A DNA stretch of 64,000 nt, from assembly GCA_965260995.1 (NCBI GenBank), contig CBDHCD010000001.1, positions 372,001 to 436,000 on the forward strand, written 5' to 3'. Position 1 is the first letter of the stretch. Every line of letters starts with the position of its first letter. The translations under genes and the position numbers were made by a program. Shown in pieces: positions 35,273-44,375 of the stretch. The notes under the pieces were generated by a model. The model did not search any database, was not told where the DNA came from, and saw only the letters and a program-made list of their open reading frames with translations. Source of the stretch: JBBROS01 sp965260995 (GTDB lineage: Bacteria; Pseudomonadota; Alphaproteobacteria; Acetobacterales; Acetobacteraceae).

Positions 35273-36756
35273 CCCCGGCTCCGATGATCCGGCGCACCGC
35301 CGTGCTCAACGTCGTCGGCCTCACCCCGGGCCTGATCGGCCCCGACACGCCCAACCTGTCCGCCTGGATGGCCCAGGCCACCGTGGCGTCGATGCGCCCG
35401 CCCTTGCCGGCCGTCACCTGCGCCGCCCAAGCCACCATGCTGACCGGCGTGCCCCCCACGCGGCACGGCGTCGTCGCTAACGGCTGGTACGACCGCGACG
35501 CCGCCGAGATCCGCTTCTGGCGGCAGTCCAACCACCTGGTGCAGGCCCCCCTGGTCTGGGACGCCGCCCGCGCCCGCGACCCTGCCTTCACCAGCGCCAA
35601 CCTGTTCTGGTGGTTCGCCATGTACTCCCGGGCCGACATCACCGTGACGCCGCGCCCGATGTACCCCGCCGACGGCCGCAAGATCCCCGACGTCTGGACC
35701 AACCCGCCCGGGTTGCGCGACAGCCTGCAGGCCGACCTCGGGCGCTTCCCGTTGTTCGAGTTCTGGGGGCCGCGCACCAGCATCAACGCGTCGCGCTGGA
35801 TCGCCGAGGCCGCCAAGCGCGTCGAGCGCGACAGCGCCCCCAGCCTGTCCCTCGTCTACCTGCCCCACCTCGATTACGTCCTGCAACGCGAAGGGCCGGG
35901 CCACCCGGCCGTCGCCCGCGACCTGGCCGCCCTCGACACCCTGCTCGGCGACCTGATCGGCTTCTACGAGGACCGCGGCGTCCAGCTCATCATCCTCTCC
36001 GAATACGGCATCGAGCCTGCCACGCGCTCCGTCCACCTCAACCGCGTCCTGCGCCGCCACGGCTGGCTCACGTTGCGCGAGGAGTTCGGCCGCGAGTTGC
36101 TCGACGCCGGCGCCAGCCAGGCCTTCGCCGTCGCCGACCACCAGCTCGCTCACGTCTACGTCCAGGACCCCGACCGCCTCGGCGAGGTCCGCGCCGCGCT
36201 CGAGGCCGAGCCAGGCGTCGCCGCCGTCCTCGATGCCGACGGCAAGCGCGGGCACGGCCTCGACCACCCTCGCGCCGGCGAGCTGGTCGCGGTCGCCGAG
36301 CCGGGCGCTTGGTTCACCTACTACTACTGGCTTGACGACCGCCGCGCCCCTGACTTCGCCCGCACCGTCGACATCCACCGCAAGCCCGGCTTCGACCCGG
36401 TGGAGCTGTTCGTTGACCCGGTCCTGCGCTTCCCCCGCGCCAAGGTGGCCAGCATCCTCGCCCGCAAGCGCCTCGGTTTCCGCACCCTGCTCGACGTCAT
36501 CCCGCTCGACCCGGCGCTCGTGCGAGGCTCCCACGGCCGCGTCACCACCGACCGTGCCGGCTCGCCTTTGGTCGCAACCCAGGCGCGTCACCTTCTCCCG
36601 GCGGAGGCGGGCGCCGCGGGATCCCAGATCGACGCCACCGCCGTCCACGACCTCATTCTCCGCCACCTGTTCGGCGCGGACGAGCCGCCGCGCGAGCCTC
36701 GACGCGAAGCACCGGCTTTCGCTGGCCAAGCAATGTACAGATCAAACGATTCCTGA
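35269..36756 (+). CDS. eboF: EboF, alkaline-phosphatase/nucleotide-pyrophosphatase superfamily protein
   Basis: The roughly 495-residue type I phosphodiesterase/nucleotide-pyrophosphatase-like protein shows VVGLTPGLIGPDTPNL, the nucleophile region LPAVTCAAQATMLTGVPPTR (Thr equivalent), HGVVANGWYDR, a metal-site segment YLPHLDYVLQREGPGHP, and IILSEYGIEPATRSVHLNR. The last half contains KPGFDPVELFVDP. GTG 35269 gives a 4-nt overlap with eboE and is preferred; ATG 35284 is five codons later. The C-terminal 40 residues (after LFGADEPP) are low-complexity. It closes the ebo operon; no eboD (dehydroquinate-synthase-like) gene is present. Confidence 0.86.
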   Translation: MTPAPMIRRTAVLNVVGLTPGLIGPDTPNLSAWMAQATVASMRPPLPAVTCAAQATMLTGVPPTRHGVVANGWYDRDAAEIRFWRQSNHLVQAPLVWDAARARDPAFTSANLFWWFAMYSRADITVTPRPMYPADGRKIPDVWTNPPGLRDSLQADLGRFPLFEFWGPRTSINASRWIAEAAKRVERDSAPSLSLVYLPHLDYVLQREGPGHPAVARDLAALDTLLGDLIGFYEDRGVQLIILSEYGIEPATRSVHLNRVLRRHGWLTLREEFGRELLDAGASQAFAVADHQLAHVYVQDPDRLGEVRAALEAEPGVAAVLDADGKRGHGLDHPRAGELVAVAEPGAWFTYYYWLDDRRAPDFARTVDIHRKPGFDPVELFVDPVLRFPRAKVASILARKRLGFRTLLDVIPLDPALVRGSHGRVTTDRAGSPLVATQARHLLPAEAGAAGSQIDATAVHDLILRHLFGADEPPREPRREAPAFAGQAMYRSNDS

Positions 36757-37116
36757 TAGTAAATCCGCATGTCAGATCGAAGCGGACAACAGTGAAACTT
36801 TGCATAAACATGCTATAGTAACGAATTCAATCGAAAATACGCCTTCACCACTCTGAATTTCTCAATTCAGCATCTGTTTTCGACAAACATTAAGGGATCG
36901 TGATTGCCTCCAACCCTTTCCTTGTTCAACTTCAACAAGAGATATGGGACACCACGGAAGGAAGCCGCATCGAAACGGAATGCCAGACTCAACTCCTCAT
37001 TTCGACCGCGCATTTTGGTATCAAAACGACCAAGCGGTTGAAGTAAAGTTCTAGATCGCACGGTGCTTTTACTGCCGTTTGACTTCTAAGTGCCCCAGAA
37101 CCGAAAGACAGGTATT
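36757..37116. promoter_or_regulatory. AT-rich upstream region of the scy genes
   Basis: These 360 nt between eboF and the scyD-like gene drop far below the surrounding GC content, with runs such as TGCATAAACATGCTATAGTA around 36801-36820. A TATAGT hexamer (36814-36819) could be a -10 box, but a well-spaced -35 is not visible. Short open frames occur here on the minus strand but lack coding character. The most likely content is the main promoter and regulatory sites for scyD-A-C-trp. Confidence 0.5.
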
Positions 37117-39798
37117 ATGGCCGACCAGATCACCGACATGGACACCACGGACGACGGCATGTCCCCCGACGTCAGCCTCCCCAACACCAACAACGCCAAC
37201 GACGTCAACGGCGCGGTCGGCGGCGGCGGTTCCGCCGGCACCACCACCGACGGCGGCCTGCCCACCGCGCCCGTGTTCGGCCCACCCCCGGTCTTCGCCA
37301 CCGTTGACCTGCCCGAACTGCCGCCGCAGTACTCGACCGGCAACCTCGGCTTCTTCACCCGCCAAACCGAAGTCGTCCCCACCTCGGTGACCACCGGCCC
37401 CGACGGCGCCCTTTACGTCGGCGAGCTGACCGGCATTCCCTACCCGGACGGCTACGCCCGCGTGCTCCGCATCGGCGACCCGAACGCCACCACCGGCTTC
37501 GACGGCGAGATCGCGAGCGGCGTGCCCCAGGTGTTCGCCAGCGGCTTCTCCCAGATCCAGAGCCTCGGCTTCGCGCCCGACGGCACCCTCTACGTCCTCG
37601 AGTACGTCAACTCCAACGCCGTTTACGACCCGACGCAGAACCCTGGCGATCTGCCGCCCAGCAAGCTCATTCGCGTCGGCACCGACGGCGTCCGCGCCAC
37701 CATCTCCGGCCCTGAGCTGAAGCTCGGCAACTACCTCGTCGTCGACAAGGCGACCGGCGACGTCTTCGTCGCCATCAACAACGCCGATATCGACAACGGC
37801 AAGGTGCTCCGCTACCACACCGACGCCGCCACCGGCGACACGAGCGTCAGCACCGTCGCCAGCGGCCTCGAGAACCCGCGCGGCATGTCGTTCGGTCCCG
37901 ACGGCAACCTCTACGTCCTCGAAGGCGGCCGCGGCACCGATGCCGGCTCGCCCGACGCGGCCAGCGCCCCCGTCATCCCCTTCATCCCCGGCCTGATCAG
38001 CGAGCGCGGCGGCTACACCGGTGCCATCACCAAGATCGACCTCGGGGCAGAGGGCGGCCAGGAGCGCGTCCTCACCGGCCTCGCCTCCTTCCGCGAGTTC
38101 AACCCCACCACCAACGCCGACCGCGTGATCTCCATCGGCCCGAACGGCATGACCATCGCGCCCGATGGCACCGTCTACATCGCCTCCGGCGGCGGTCTCG
38201 CCCCTGAGACGGCCGACGCCATCGGCCCGCTCGCCGACTACCTCAAGGGCGTCGTCCGCGTCGACGGCCTGTTCGGCAAGGACCCGGCCAACGCCACCGT
38301 CACGCCGCAGTTCGACGCCCTGGCCTACGCCGCCGCCAACGGCCCGGACGGCTCCACCACCCTGTTCAACACGGAAAGCAACCTCAACGACATCACCGTC
38401 GGCTCCGATGGCAAGCTCTACGCCGTCGATGCCGCCCGTAACGTCGTCTACGGCCTCGATAAGGGCGGCAAGACCCTCGACAGCGTCACCGTCCTGCAGA
38501 AGCGTCCCCCGGTGCTCACCCCGGCGCAGTACGGCGTCACCTTCGCCGCCGGCGGCGATCCCTCGGCCACCTACCAGGCCGAGGTCGGCAACATCACCCA
38601 GAAGGGCCCCAACGGCCTGCCACTGATCCCCGGTTCCATCGGCGACTCGGGCACTGCCCCGACGGGCGATAACGCGCTTCCCGGCACCCCGCCGCCGCGC
38701 GGCGAGGACGCCATCGTCGGCAGCCAGAACGCCAGCACCGACCTGCCCACCGTGCCCACCGGCCCGGTCGATCCGACCTTGCTCGGCCCGTCCGATCCGA
38801 CGAGCGCGCCCGTGCTGCCCGGCAACATTTACGCCGGCTACTTCGACAGCTTCGTCGGCAACTATGCCCCGGCCGCCTCCGACCCGCTCATCATCCCGGC
38901 CGGTGACCGCGGCTCCTACACGGTCTCCAACGTGTTCAGCTTCGGCGACCGCCTGGCCGATGATGGCGGCGACTACAGCAACTACGCGATCAGCCAGTTC
39001 TTCGGCGGCCCGTCGCCGAACAACCCCGTCTACTACAACGGCGGTCTGTCCGACGGCCCGAACTGGACCGCGGACCTCGCCAAGTCCCTCGGTGTCCCGG
39101 TCTCCGACCAGGATCACAACTTCGCTTACGAGTTCGCCACCAGCCGGGTCATCACCGACCCGTCCGACCCGTTCCAGTCCGTGTTCAACTTCCAGGGGCA
39201 GATCAACCTGTTCCAGCAGCAGAACGGCGCTTTCCAGTCCACCGACCTGGTCACCGTCACCTTCGGCGGCAACGACCTCACCGTGATCGGCGACAACCCG
39301 ACCGCGGAAACCGTGTCGGCGAGCGTGAAGGCGATTATCGACGGCCTTGACACAATGGCCGGCCTGGGCGCCAAGCACTTCCTGGTCACCAACCTGCCGG
39401 ACATCACCATCGCGCCGTTGTTCAGCGACCCGGGCTTCCTGGCCGCCTCGGGCATCGATCCGGCGCAGCTCACCGGGTTGGTCAACCAGTTCAACGCCGA
39501 ACTCAAAACCTCGCTGGACGACTTCAAGGCCAACTCCGGCCTCGACGTGAAGGAACTCGACCTCAACAAGCTGTTCGGCGGCATCGTCGATGACCCGGCC
39601 GCCTACGGCTTCAGCAACATCACCCAGCCGGTCCTCGTCCCCGGCCCGTTGCCGGGCGCCACCCAGGACTTCAACCCGAACGCGCCGACCCAGGATCCGG
39701 CCGTCCAGCACGCCACCTTGTTCACCGATCCGTTCTTCCACCCCACCGCGCTCGGCCAGTCGATCATCGCCGAGACCGCGCGGAGCGCTCTCGCTTGA
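37117..39798 (+). CDS. scyD: ScyD/ScyE-like beta-propeller protein fused to an SGNH-hydrolase-like domain
   Basis: The 893-residue two-part protein starts with about 70 flexible Asn/Gly/Pro residues. Residues about 75-490 are an NHL/ScyD-type propeller with repeated PDGxLYV strands (TTGPDGALYVGELTG, GFAPDGTLYVLEYVN, GPDGNLYVLEGGRGT). Residues about 600-890 have the SGNH/GDSL esterase layout. Block I reads FSFGDRLADDGGDY, so the nucleophile Ser is Arg612, while block III FGGNDL (Asn719) and block V DPFFHPTALG (Asp871, His875) are kept. This is probably a pseudo-esterase. There is no Sec signal peptide. Cyanobacterial ScyD/E are predicted periplasmic and act late in scytonemin formation. It overlaps scyA by 4 nt (TTGA). 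Confidence 0.82.
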   Translation: MADQITDMDTTDDGMSPDVSLPNTNNANDVNGAVGGGGSAGTTTDGGLPTAPVFGPPPVFATVDLPELPPQYSTGNLGFFTRQTEVVPTSVTTGPDGALYVGELTGIPYPDGYARVLRIGDPNATTGFDGEIASGVPQVFASGFSQIQSLGFAPDGTLYVLEYVNSNAVYDPTQNPGDLPPSKLIRVGTDGVRATISGPELKLGNYLVVDKATGDVFVAINNADIDNGKVLRYHTDAATGDTSVSTVASGLENPRGMSFGPDGNLYVLEGGRGTDAGSPDAASAPVIPFIPGLISERGGYTGAITKIDLGAEGGQERVLTGLASFREFNPTTNADRVISIGPNGMTIAPDGTVYIASGGGLAPETADAIGPLADYLKGVVRVDGLFGKDPANATVTPQFDALAYAAANGPDGSTTLFNTESNLNDITVGSDGKLYAVDAARNVVYGLDKGGKTLDSVTVLQKRPPVLTPAQYGVTFAAGGDPSATYQAEVGNITQKGPNGLPLIPGSIGDSGTAPTGDNALPGTPPPRGEDAIVGSQNASTDLPTVPTGPVDPTLLGPSDPTSAPVLPGNIYAGYFDSFVGNYAPAASDPLIIPAGDRGSYTVSNVFSFGDRLADDGGDYSNYAISQFFGGPSPNNPVYYNGGLSDGPNWTADLAKSLGVPVSDQDHNFAYEFATSRVITDPSDPFQSVFNFQGQINLFQQQNGAFQSTDLVTVTFGGNDLTVIGDNPTAETVSASVKAIIDGLDTMAGLGAKHFLVTNLPDITIAPLFSDPGFLAASGIDPAQLTGLVNQFNAELKTSLDDFKANSGLDVKELDLNKLFGGIVDDPAAYGFSNITQPVLVPGPLPGATQDFNPNAPTQDPAVQHATLFTDPFFHPTALGQSIIAETARSALA

Positions 39799-41630
39799 AC
39801 GTCGTCGCCCCACCCACTGGCCGATCCAGCGCGCTGAATCGGCCGGCGCTCCAGGCCAGCCCGCCACCGGAAACGGTGGCGGAAGGTCTCGCCGAGGCGT
39901 TCCGCGCCCTCGGCGTCACCTACGCCTACGGCGTCTGCGGCGGCGCGCAGGCGCTGCTGTGGGCCGCCCTGTCCAAGCACCTCGACCTGCTGCACTTCCG
40001 CCACGAGGCCGGGGCCGCTTTCGCCGCGACCGAGGCCCACTTCGCCACCGGCCGCCCCGTCGTCGTCTTCACCACCACCGGCCCCGGCATCACCAACGCG
40101 CTCACCGGCCTGCTCGCCGCCCGCAGCGAAGGTGCCAAGGTCATCCTCGTCTCCGCCTACGCCTCCGCCCCGCGCCGTGGCCGCGGCGGCATCCAGGAGA
40201 CGAGCGGCTACACCATGCCGACCAGCGCCTTGTTCGAGGCCGGCCCCTGGTTCGACGACGCCGTCATCCTGGAAACCGCGGAGCAACTGCCGCAGGTTCT
40301 GCGCCGCCTCGAGAGCGGCCTCCGCCGCCCGGGCGCTTACGTCGCCCACATCAGCATCCCCAACGCCGTCCAGGGCGCGTCCCTGTCGCAACCGCTGCCC
40401 GCCATGTCCGACACCCTCGGTTATGGCCCGATGCGCCCGGCCGTCCACCCGTCGGCGATCAAGCGCAGCGCCGTGCTGCTCAACGACGGGCCGTTCGCCA
40501 TCTGGGCCGGCTTCGGCGCTCGCGACGCCGGGGCCGAACTCCGCAAGCTGGCCGAGCGGGCCGGTGCCCCGGTGATGTGCTCCCCCCGCGCCAAGGGCGT
40601 GTTCCCGGAGGACCACCCGCTGTTCATCGGCGTCACCGGCATGGGCGGCCACGGCGCGTCCGCCATCGCCTACATGAACGAGCACCGCCCCCACCGCGTC
40701 CTCGTTCTCGGCACCCGCCTCGGCGAGCCGACCTCGTTCTGGCACCCGGCCCTGGTCCCCGAGGGCGGTTTCGTCCACGTCGACACCGACCCGATGGTGC
40801 CCGGCGTCGCTTACCCGCAGGCCGAGACCTACGCCGTCCAGGCCGACGTCGGCGACTTCCTCACCAAGCTGCTCGAAGCGTGGCCCGCCGCGGCCGCCCC
40901 GGTCCCGGTCGCCGCCCTGCCGCGCCCCCACCCGGAGCCGGCTGACGGCGCTGGCGCCGCCCTCGTCCGCCCCGCCGCCCTGATGTCGTCCATTCAGCGC
41001 GTCGTCGTCGACGCCAGCGACGCCATCGTGCTGGCCGAGTCCGGCAACGCCTTCACCTGGGCCACTCACAACCTGAGGTTCGCCCAGCCCGGTCGCTACC
41101 GGGTCAGCACCAACCTCGGCTCGATGGGCCACGCCGCCACCGGCGTGCTCGGCGCGGCCATGGGCCGCGGCAAGGCGGTGGCCATCGTCGGTGACGGCGC
41201 GATGCTGATGAACTGCAGTGAGATCAACACCGCCGCCAAGCGCGGCATCGCCGCCGTCTGGATCGTCCTCAACGACGGCCGCTACAACATGTGCCACCAG
41301 GGCATGGCCGCCCTCGGCATGTCTGGCGTCACCGACGCCTGCTTCCCCCCGGTCGACTTCGCCAAGCTGGGCGAATCGATGGGTGCGATGGGCGTGCGCG
41401 TCCACGACGAAGCCGATCTCGACGCCGCCATCGCCCAGGCGCTCGCCGCCGGTGGCCCCGCGGTCATCGACGTCCTCATCGACCCCGACCAGGTCGCCCC
41501 CACCCAGGGCCGCAACGAGGGCCTGCGCCCGGTCCGCACCGTCCAGCGCCACGGCCCGGTGACGGCCGGACCAGCGGCCTCCCCCTCGTCCTCTGAGGGG
41601 ATCAGCTTCCCCGTCGTCTCGACCAGCTAA
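39795..41630 (+). CDS. scyA: ScyA-like thiamine-diphosphate-dependent acyloin synthase
   Basis: The 611-residue ThDP enzyme has the acetolactate-synthase fold. The pyrimidine domain runs from about residue 25, with YAYGVCGGAQALLWAALSKH and the catalytic Glu71 in LHFRHEAGAAFAATEAHF. It continues GPGITNALTGLLAARSEGAK, where the sequence closely follows cyanobacterial ScyA. The diphosphate domain carries the Mg motif GDGAMLMNCSEINTAAKRG ending in LNDGRYNM (about 466-495). ScyA couples indole-3-pyruvate with p-hydroxyphenylpyruvate to a beta-keto acid. Translation appears to begin at TTG 39795 within the scyD stop. scyC follows after 14 nt, with a strong GGAGGA site. Confidence 0.88.
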   Translation: MNVVAPPTGRSSALNRPALQASPPPETVAEGLAEAFRALGVTYAYGVCGGAQALLWAALSKHLDLLHFRHEAGAAFAATEAHFATGRPVVVFTTTGPGITNALTGLLAARSEGAKVILVSAYASAPRRGRGGIQETSGYTMPTSALFEAGPWFDDAVILETAEQLPQVLRRLESGLRRPGAYVAHISIPNAVQGASLSQPLPAMSDTLGYGPMRPAVHPSAIKRSAVLLNDGPFAIWAGFGARDAGAELRKLAERAGAPVMCSPRAKGVFPEDHPLFIGVTGMGGHGASAIAYMNEHRPHRVLVLGTRLGEPTSFWHPALVPEGGFVHVDTDPMVPGVAYPQAETYAVQADVGDFLTKLLEAWPAAAAPVPVAALPRPHPEPADGAGAALVRPAALMSSIQRVVVDASDAIVLAESGNAFTWATHNLRFAQPGRYRVSTNLGSMGHAATGVLGAAMGRGKAVAIVGDGAMLMNCSEINTAAKRGIAAVWIVLNDGRYNMCHQGMAALGMSGVTDACFPPVDFAKLGESMGAMGVRVHDEADLDAAIAQALAAGGPAVIDVLIDPDQVAPTQGRNEGLRPVRTVQRHGPVTAGPAASPSSSEGISFPVVSTS

Positions 41631-41644
41631 CGGAGGAACAGCCG

Positions 41645-42604
41645 ATGGAAAGCAACACCTTCGCCACGTCCACCTACATCGCGACCTCGCCCGACGCCGC
41701 CTACGAGTACTTGCGCGACCTGCGCAACCTCGACGAGTGGACGCTCTACAGCCGCATGATCGAGCAGATGGACGACAACACCTGGCGCGGCACCGCGTCG
41801 GGTTACCAGCACGACCTGTTCTACCACGTCCGGCCCATCGAGACCCCGATCTTCAGGGGCGTCGAGTGGCATTGCGGCTATAAGTACAACGAGTATTTCC
41901 AGTGTTACCCGGCGCTGGTGTTCCCCGCCTCCTATCTCGGCTCGGACGAGCCGGGCGTCTACTTCCACTGGCTGAGCTTCGTCGGCCCTGAGCGGCGGAC
42001 GCAGATGCTGATGCAGGGCATCCACTACGTCCACACCGCCGAGATCCGCTCGCTGAAGGGTGCCCTGGAGCGCAAGGCCGGCCTCGACCACGCCGCCACC
42101 GGCCGCTTCGAGATCAAGACCACCTCCATCTTCATCGACGCGCCGTTCGATATGGCGGCCGACCACGTGAGCGACGTTCGCAACCTGTCGGAATGGGCGT
42201 TCTCGGTGAAGCCCGACGGCGCGGCCGACGCGCCCGCCAGCGAGCGCCAGGGCCAGTTCGTCGACGAGTATGACCAGAAGTTCACCGTCGTCGCCCGCCG
42301 GCACGACCTGAGCAACATGGCGCTGATCGAGTTCGAGCATCAGTACGAGGGCGGCGCGTGGGTGCAGCGCACCTGCCTGTTCCTGGTGCCGTGCGCCCAC
42401 GCCTTCGGCAACCCCGAAGCGCGCGGTTGCGTCCAGCACCGGGTGGCGTTCTTCGAGCACGGCGCGCTGCCGAAGCACGGCAAGCTGCAGATCGAGGACT
42501 ACGGCGCGGAGAGCATGAGCCTGAAGCGCGTCCTGGAGAACAAGGCCGGCAACCTCGCCTCGTTCAACAAGGGCATGAGCTACATTTCCGAGAAGGCGGC
42601 CTGA
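41645..42604 (+). CDS. scyC: ScyC-like cyclase of scytonemin-type biosynthesis
   Basis: The 319-residue protein is made of two SRPBCC-like halves. It matches the ScyC pattern: NTFATSTYIATSPDAAYEYL, RDLRNLDEWTLYSRMIEQMD, DNTWRGTASGYQHDLFYHVR, FRGVEWHCGYKYNEYFQCYP, and in the second half TTSIFIDAPFDMAADHVSDV and VRNLSEWAFSVKPDG. ScyC closes the ScyA product into the cyclopenta[b]indole ring with decarboxylation. The scyA-scyC pair is the diagnostic core of the pathway, and I know of no other role for this family. The ATG has a GGAGGA site 6-10 nt upstream. Confidence 0.88.
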   Translation: MESNTFATSTYIATSPDAAYEYLRDLRNLDEWTLYSRMIEQMDDNTWRGTASGYQHDLFYHVRPIETPIFRGVEWHCGYKYNEYFQCYPALVFPASYLGSDEPGVYFHWLSFVGPERRTQMLMQGIHYVHTAEIRSLKGALERKAGLDHAATGRFEIKTTSIFIDAPFDMAADHVSDVRNLSEWAFSVKPDGAADAPASERQGQFVDEYDQKFTVVARRHDLSNMALIEFEHQYEGGAWVQRTCLFLVPCAHAFGNPEARGCVQHRVAFFEHGALPKHGKLQIEDYGAESMSLKRVLENKAGNLASFNKGMSYISEKAA

Positions 42605-42606
42605 TC

Positions 42607-43353
42607 ATGCCCAGCGACATCGTCGAATCACGCCTCATCAGCCGCACCCGGCCCACCCCCAGCCTCCGCGCCGTGGACGCCAGGACCGAGGCCCAGCCCA
42701 GGGCGCCGCTGGCCCGCACCCTGCTGCTGCTCGACAACTACGACAGCTTCACGTTCAACCTGTTCCACCGCTTCGGCGAGCTGGGCGCCACCGTCGATGT
42801 CCGCCGCAACGACGCCATGACGCCAGCCGAAGCCCTCGGCCTCGGCCACGACGCCGTGGTGATCTCCCCCGGCCCCTGCGACCCGGACCGCGCCGGCATC
42901 TCCCTCGCCCTGATCAGGCTGGCCGCCGAGACGCGGCCCGTGCTCGGCGTCTGCCTCGGCCACCAGGCCATCGGCCAGGTGTTCGGCGGCCGGGTCATCC
43001 GCGCGCCCACGCCGATGCACGGCAAGGTCAGCGCCGTCCACCACGACGACACCGGCGTATTCGCGGGGCTGCCCAACCCGTTCCGCGCCACCCGCTATCA
43101 CAGCCTGATCGTCGAGCGCAGCAGCTTGCCGCCCGAGCTTGAGGTCAACGCCTGGACCGAGGACGGCCTCATCATGGGCCTGCGCCACCGCCGCCTGCCC
43201 ATCCACGGTGTCCAGTTCCACCCGGAAAGCATCGAGACCACGGCCGGCCACGACCTCCTGCACAACTTCCTCGCCCTCGTGCCAGAACGGTTAAGCCAGC
43301 GGCCGGGCCAGCCCCAGGCCCAGGACCCGGCCATCGCGGCCGCCGCTCCGTGA
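42607..43353 (+). CDS. trpG: Anthranilate synthase glutamine amidotransferase subunit
   Basis: The 248-residue class I amidotransferase has the oxyanion block VVISPGPCDPDRAGISL, nucleophile Cys116 in GVCLGHQAIGQVFGG, and His205/Glu207 in GVQFHPESIETTAGHDLL. It releases ammonia for TrpE. The first 37 residues (SRLISRTRPTPSLRAVDART) are a non-conserved extension before the normal start at LLLLDNYDSFTFN. It lies 2 nt after scyC, and its stop overlaps the trpD GTG (GTGA), so scy and trp genes form one transcription unit. Confidence 0.93.
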   Translation: MPSDIVESRLISRTRPTPSLRAVDARTEAQPRAPLARTLLLLDNYDSFTFNLFHRFGELGATVDVRRNDAMTPAEALGLGHDAVVISPGPCDPDRAGISLALIRLAAETRPVLGVCLGHQAIGQVFGGRVIRAPTPMHGKVSAVHHDDTGVFAGLPNPFRATRYHSLIVERSSLPPELEVNAWTEDGLIMGLRHRRLPIHGVQFHPESIETTAGHDLLHNFLALVPERLSQRPGQPQAQDPAIAAAAP

Positions 43354-44375
43354 CCGCCTCCCTCGCCCCGATCCTGAACCAGCTCGCCGCCGGCCGCCCG
43401 CTCACCGCGGCCGAGACCGAGGCGACCTTCGACCTGGTCATGGACGGTGCCGCCACCCCGTCCCAGATCGGCGGCTTGCTGATGGCCATGCGCGTCCGCG
43501 GCGAGACCGTGGACGAGATCACCGGCGCGGTCCGCGCCATGCGCGCCCGCATGGTCGCCGTGCCCGCCCCCGATGGCGCGATCGACGTCTGCGGCACCGG
43601 CGGCGACGCCTCCGGCACCCTCAACATCTCGACGGCCGTGGCCTTCGTCGTTGCCGGTTGCGGCATCCCGGTCGCCAAGCACGGCAACCGCGCCGCCTCC
43701 TCCAAGTCCGGCGCGGCCGACGTGCTGGAAGCCCTCGGCATCAACCTCGATCTCCCCTTCGACGCGAGTGCCCGCGCCTTGGCCGAGATCGGCGTCTGCT
43801 TCCTGTTCGCCCAGCGTCACCACGCCTCCGCCCGCCACGTCGGCCCCAGCCGCCGCGAGCTAGGCACCCGCACCCTGTTCAACCTGCTCGGCCCCCTGGC
43901 CAACCCCGCGGACGTCCGCCGCCAGCTCCTCGGCGTTTACGCGCCCGAGTGGCTCGTGCCCTTGGCGCAGGTTCTGAACGTCCTCGGCTCCGAGCGGGCC
44001 TGGGTCGTCCACGGTGGCGACGGCCTCGACGAGCTGACCACCACCACGACCTCCGGCGTCGCCGAGTTGCGCGACGGCCGCGTGTCCAGCTTCGAGGTCG
44101 CCCCCGAGGACGCCGGCCTGCCTCGCGCCACGCCCGAGGACTTGCTCGGTGGCGACGCCGACGCCAACGCCGCCCGCCTCCGCGGCCTGCTCGACGGCGA
44201 GCGCGGCCCCTACCGCGACATCGTCGCTCTCAACGCCGCCGCCGCCCTGGTGATCGCCGACCGCGCCGCCGACCTCCGCCACGGCGCGGCCCTCGCCCAG
44301 GCCGCCATCGACGACGGCCGCGCCCGCGCCCGGCTCGACGCCCTGGTCCGCGCCTCGAACCAGGTGTTCGCATGA
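43350..44375 (+). CDS. trpD: Anthranilate phosphoribosyltransferase
   Basis: The 341-residue enzyme attaches phosphoribosyl from PRPP to anthranilate. Signatures are DVCGTGGDASGTLNISTA (PRPP loop), AKHGNRAASSKSGAADVLEA, FLFAQRHHASARHVGPSRRE and RTLFNLLGPLANP. GTG 43350 overlaps the trpG stop, and the trpC ATG overlaps its own stop (ATGA). The gene order G-D-C is ordinary for alphaproteobacteria, but here it sits downstream of scyC and upstream of trpE. Confidence 0.95.
   Translation: MTASLAPILNQLAAGRPLTAAETEATFDLVMDGAATPSQIGGLLMAMRVRGETVDEITGAVRAMRARMVAVPAPDGAIDVCGTGGDASGTLNISTAVAFVVAGCGIPVAKHGNRAASSKSGAADVLEALGINLDLPFDASARALAEIGVCFLFAQRHHASARHVGPSRRELGTRTLFNLLGPLANPADVRRQLLGVYAPEWLVPLAQVLNVLGSERAWVVHGGDGLDELTTTTTSGVAELRDGRVSSFEVAPEDAGLPRATPEDLLGGDADANAARLRGLLDGERGPYRDIVALNAAAALVIADRAADLRHGAALAQAAIDDGRARARLDALVRASNQVFA

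Noticed and set aside
36867..37061. 64-codon minus-strand frame in the AT-rich region before scyD
   Set aside because: No ribosome site and no family resemblance; more likely promoter DNA.
38900..39798. Active GDSL esterase at the C-terminus of the ScyD-like protein
   Set aside because: The nucleophile Ser is replaced by Arg (FGDR), so catalysis is not expected despite the kept Asn, Asp and His.
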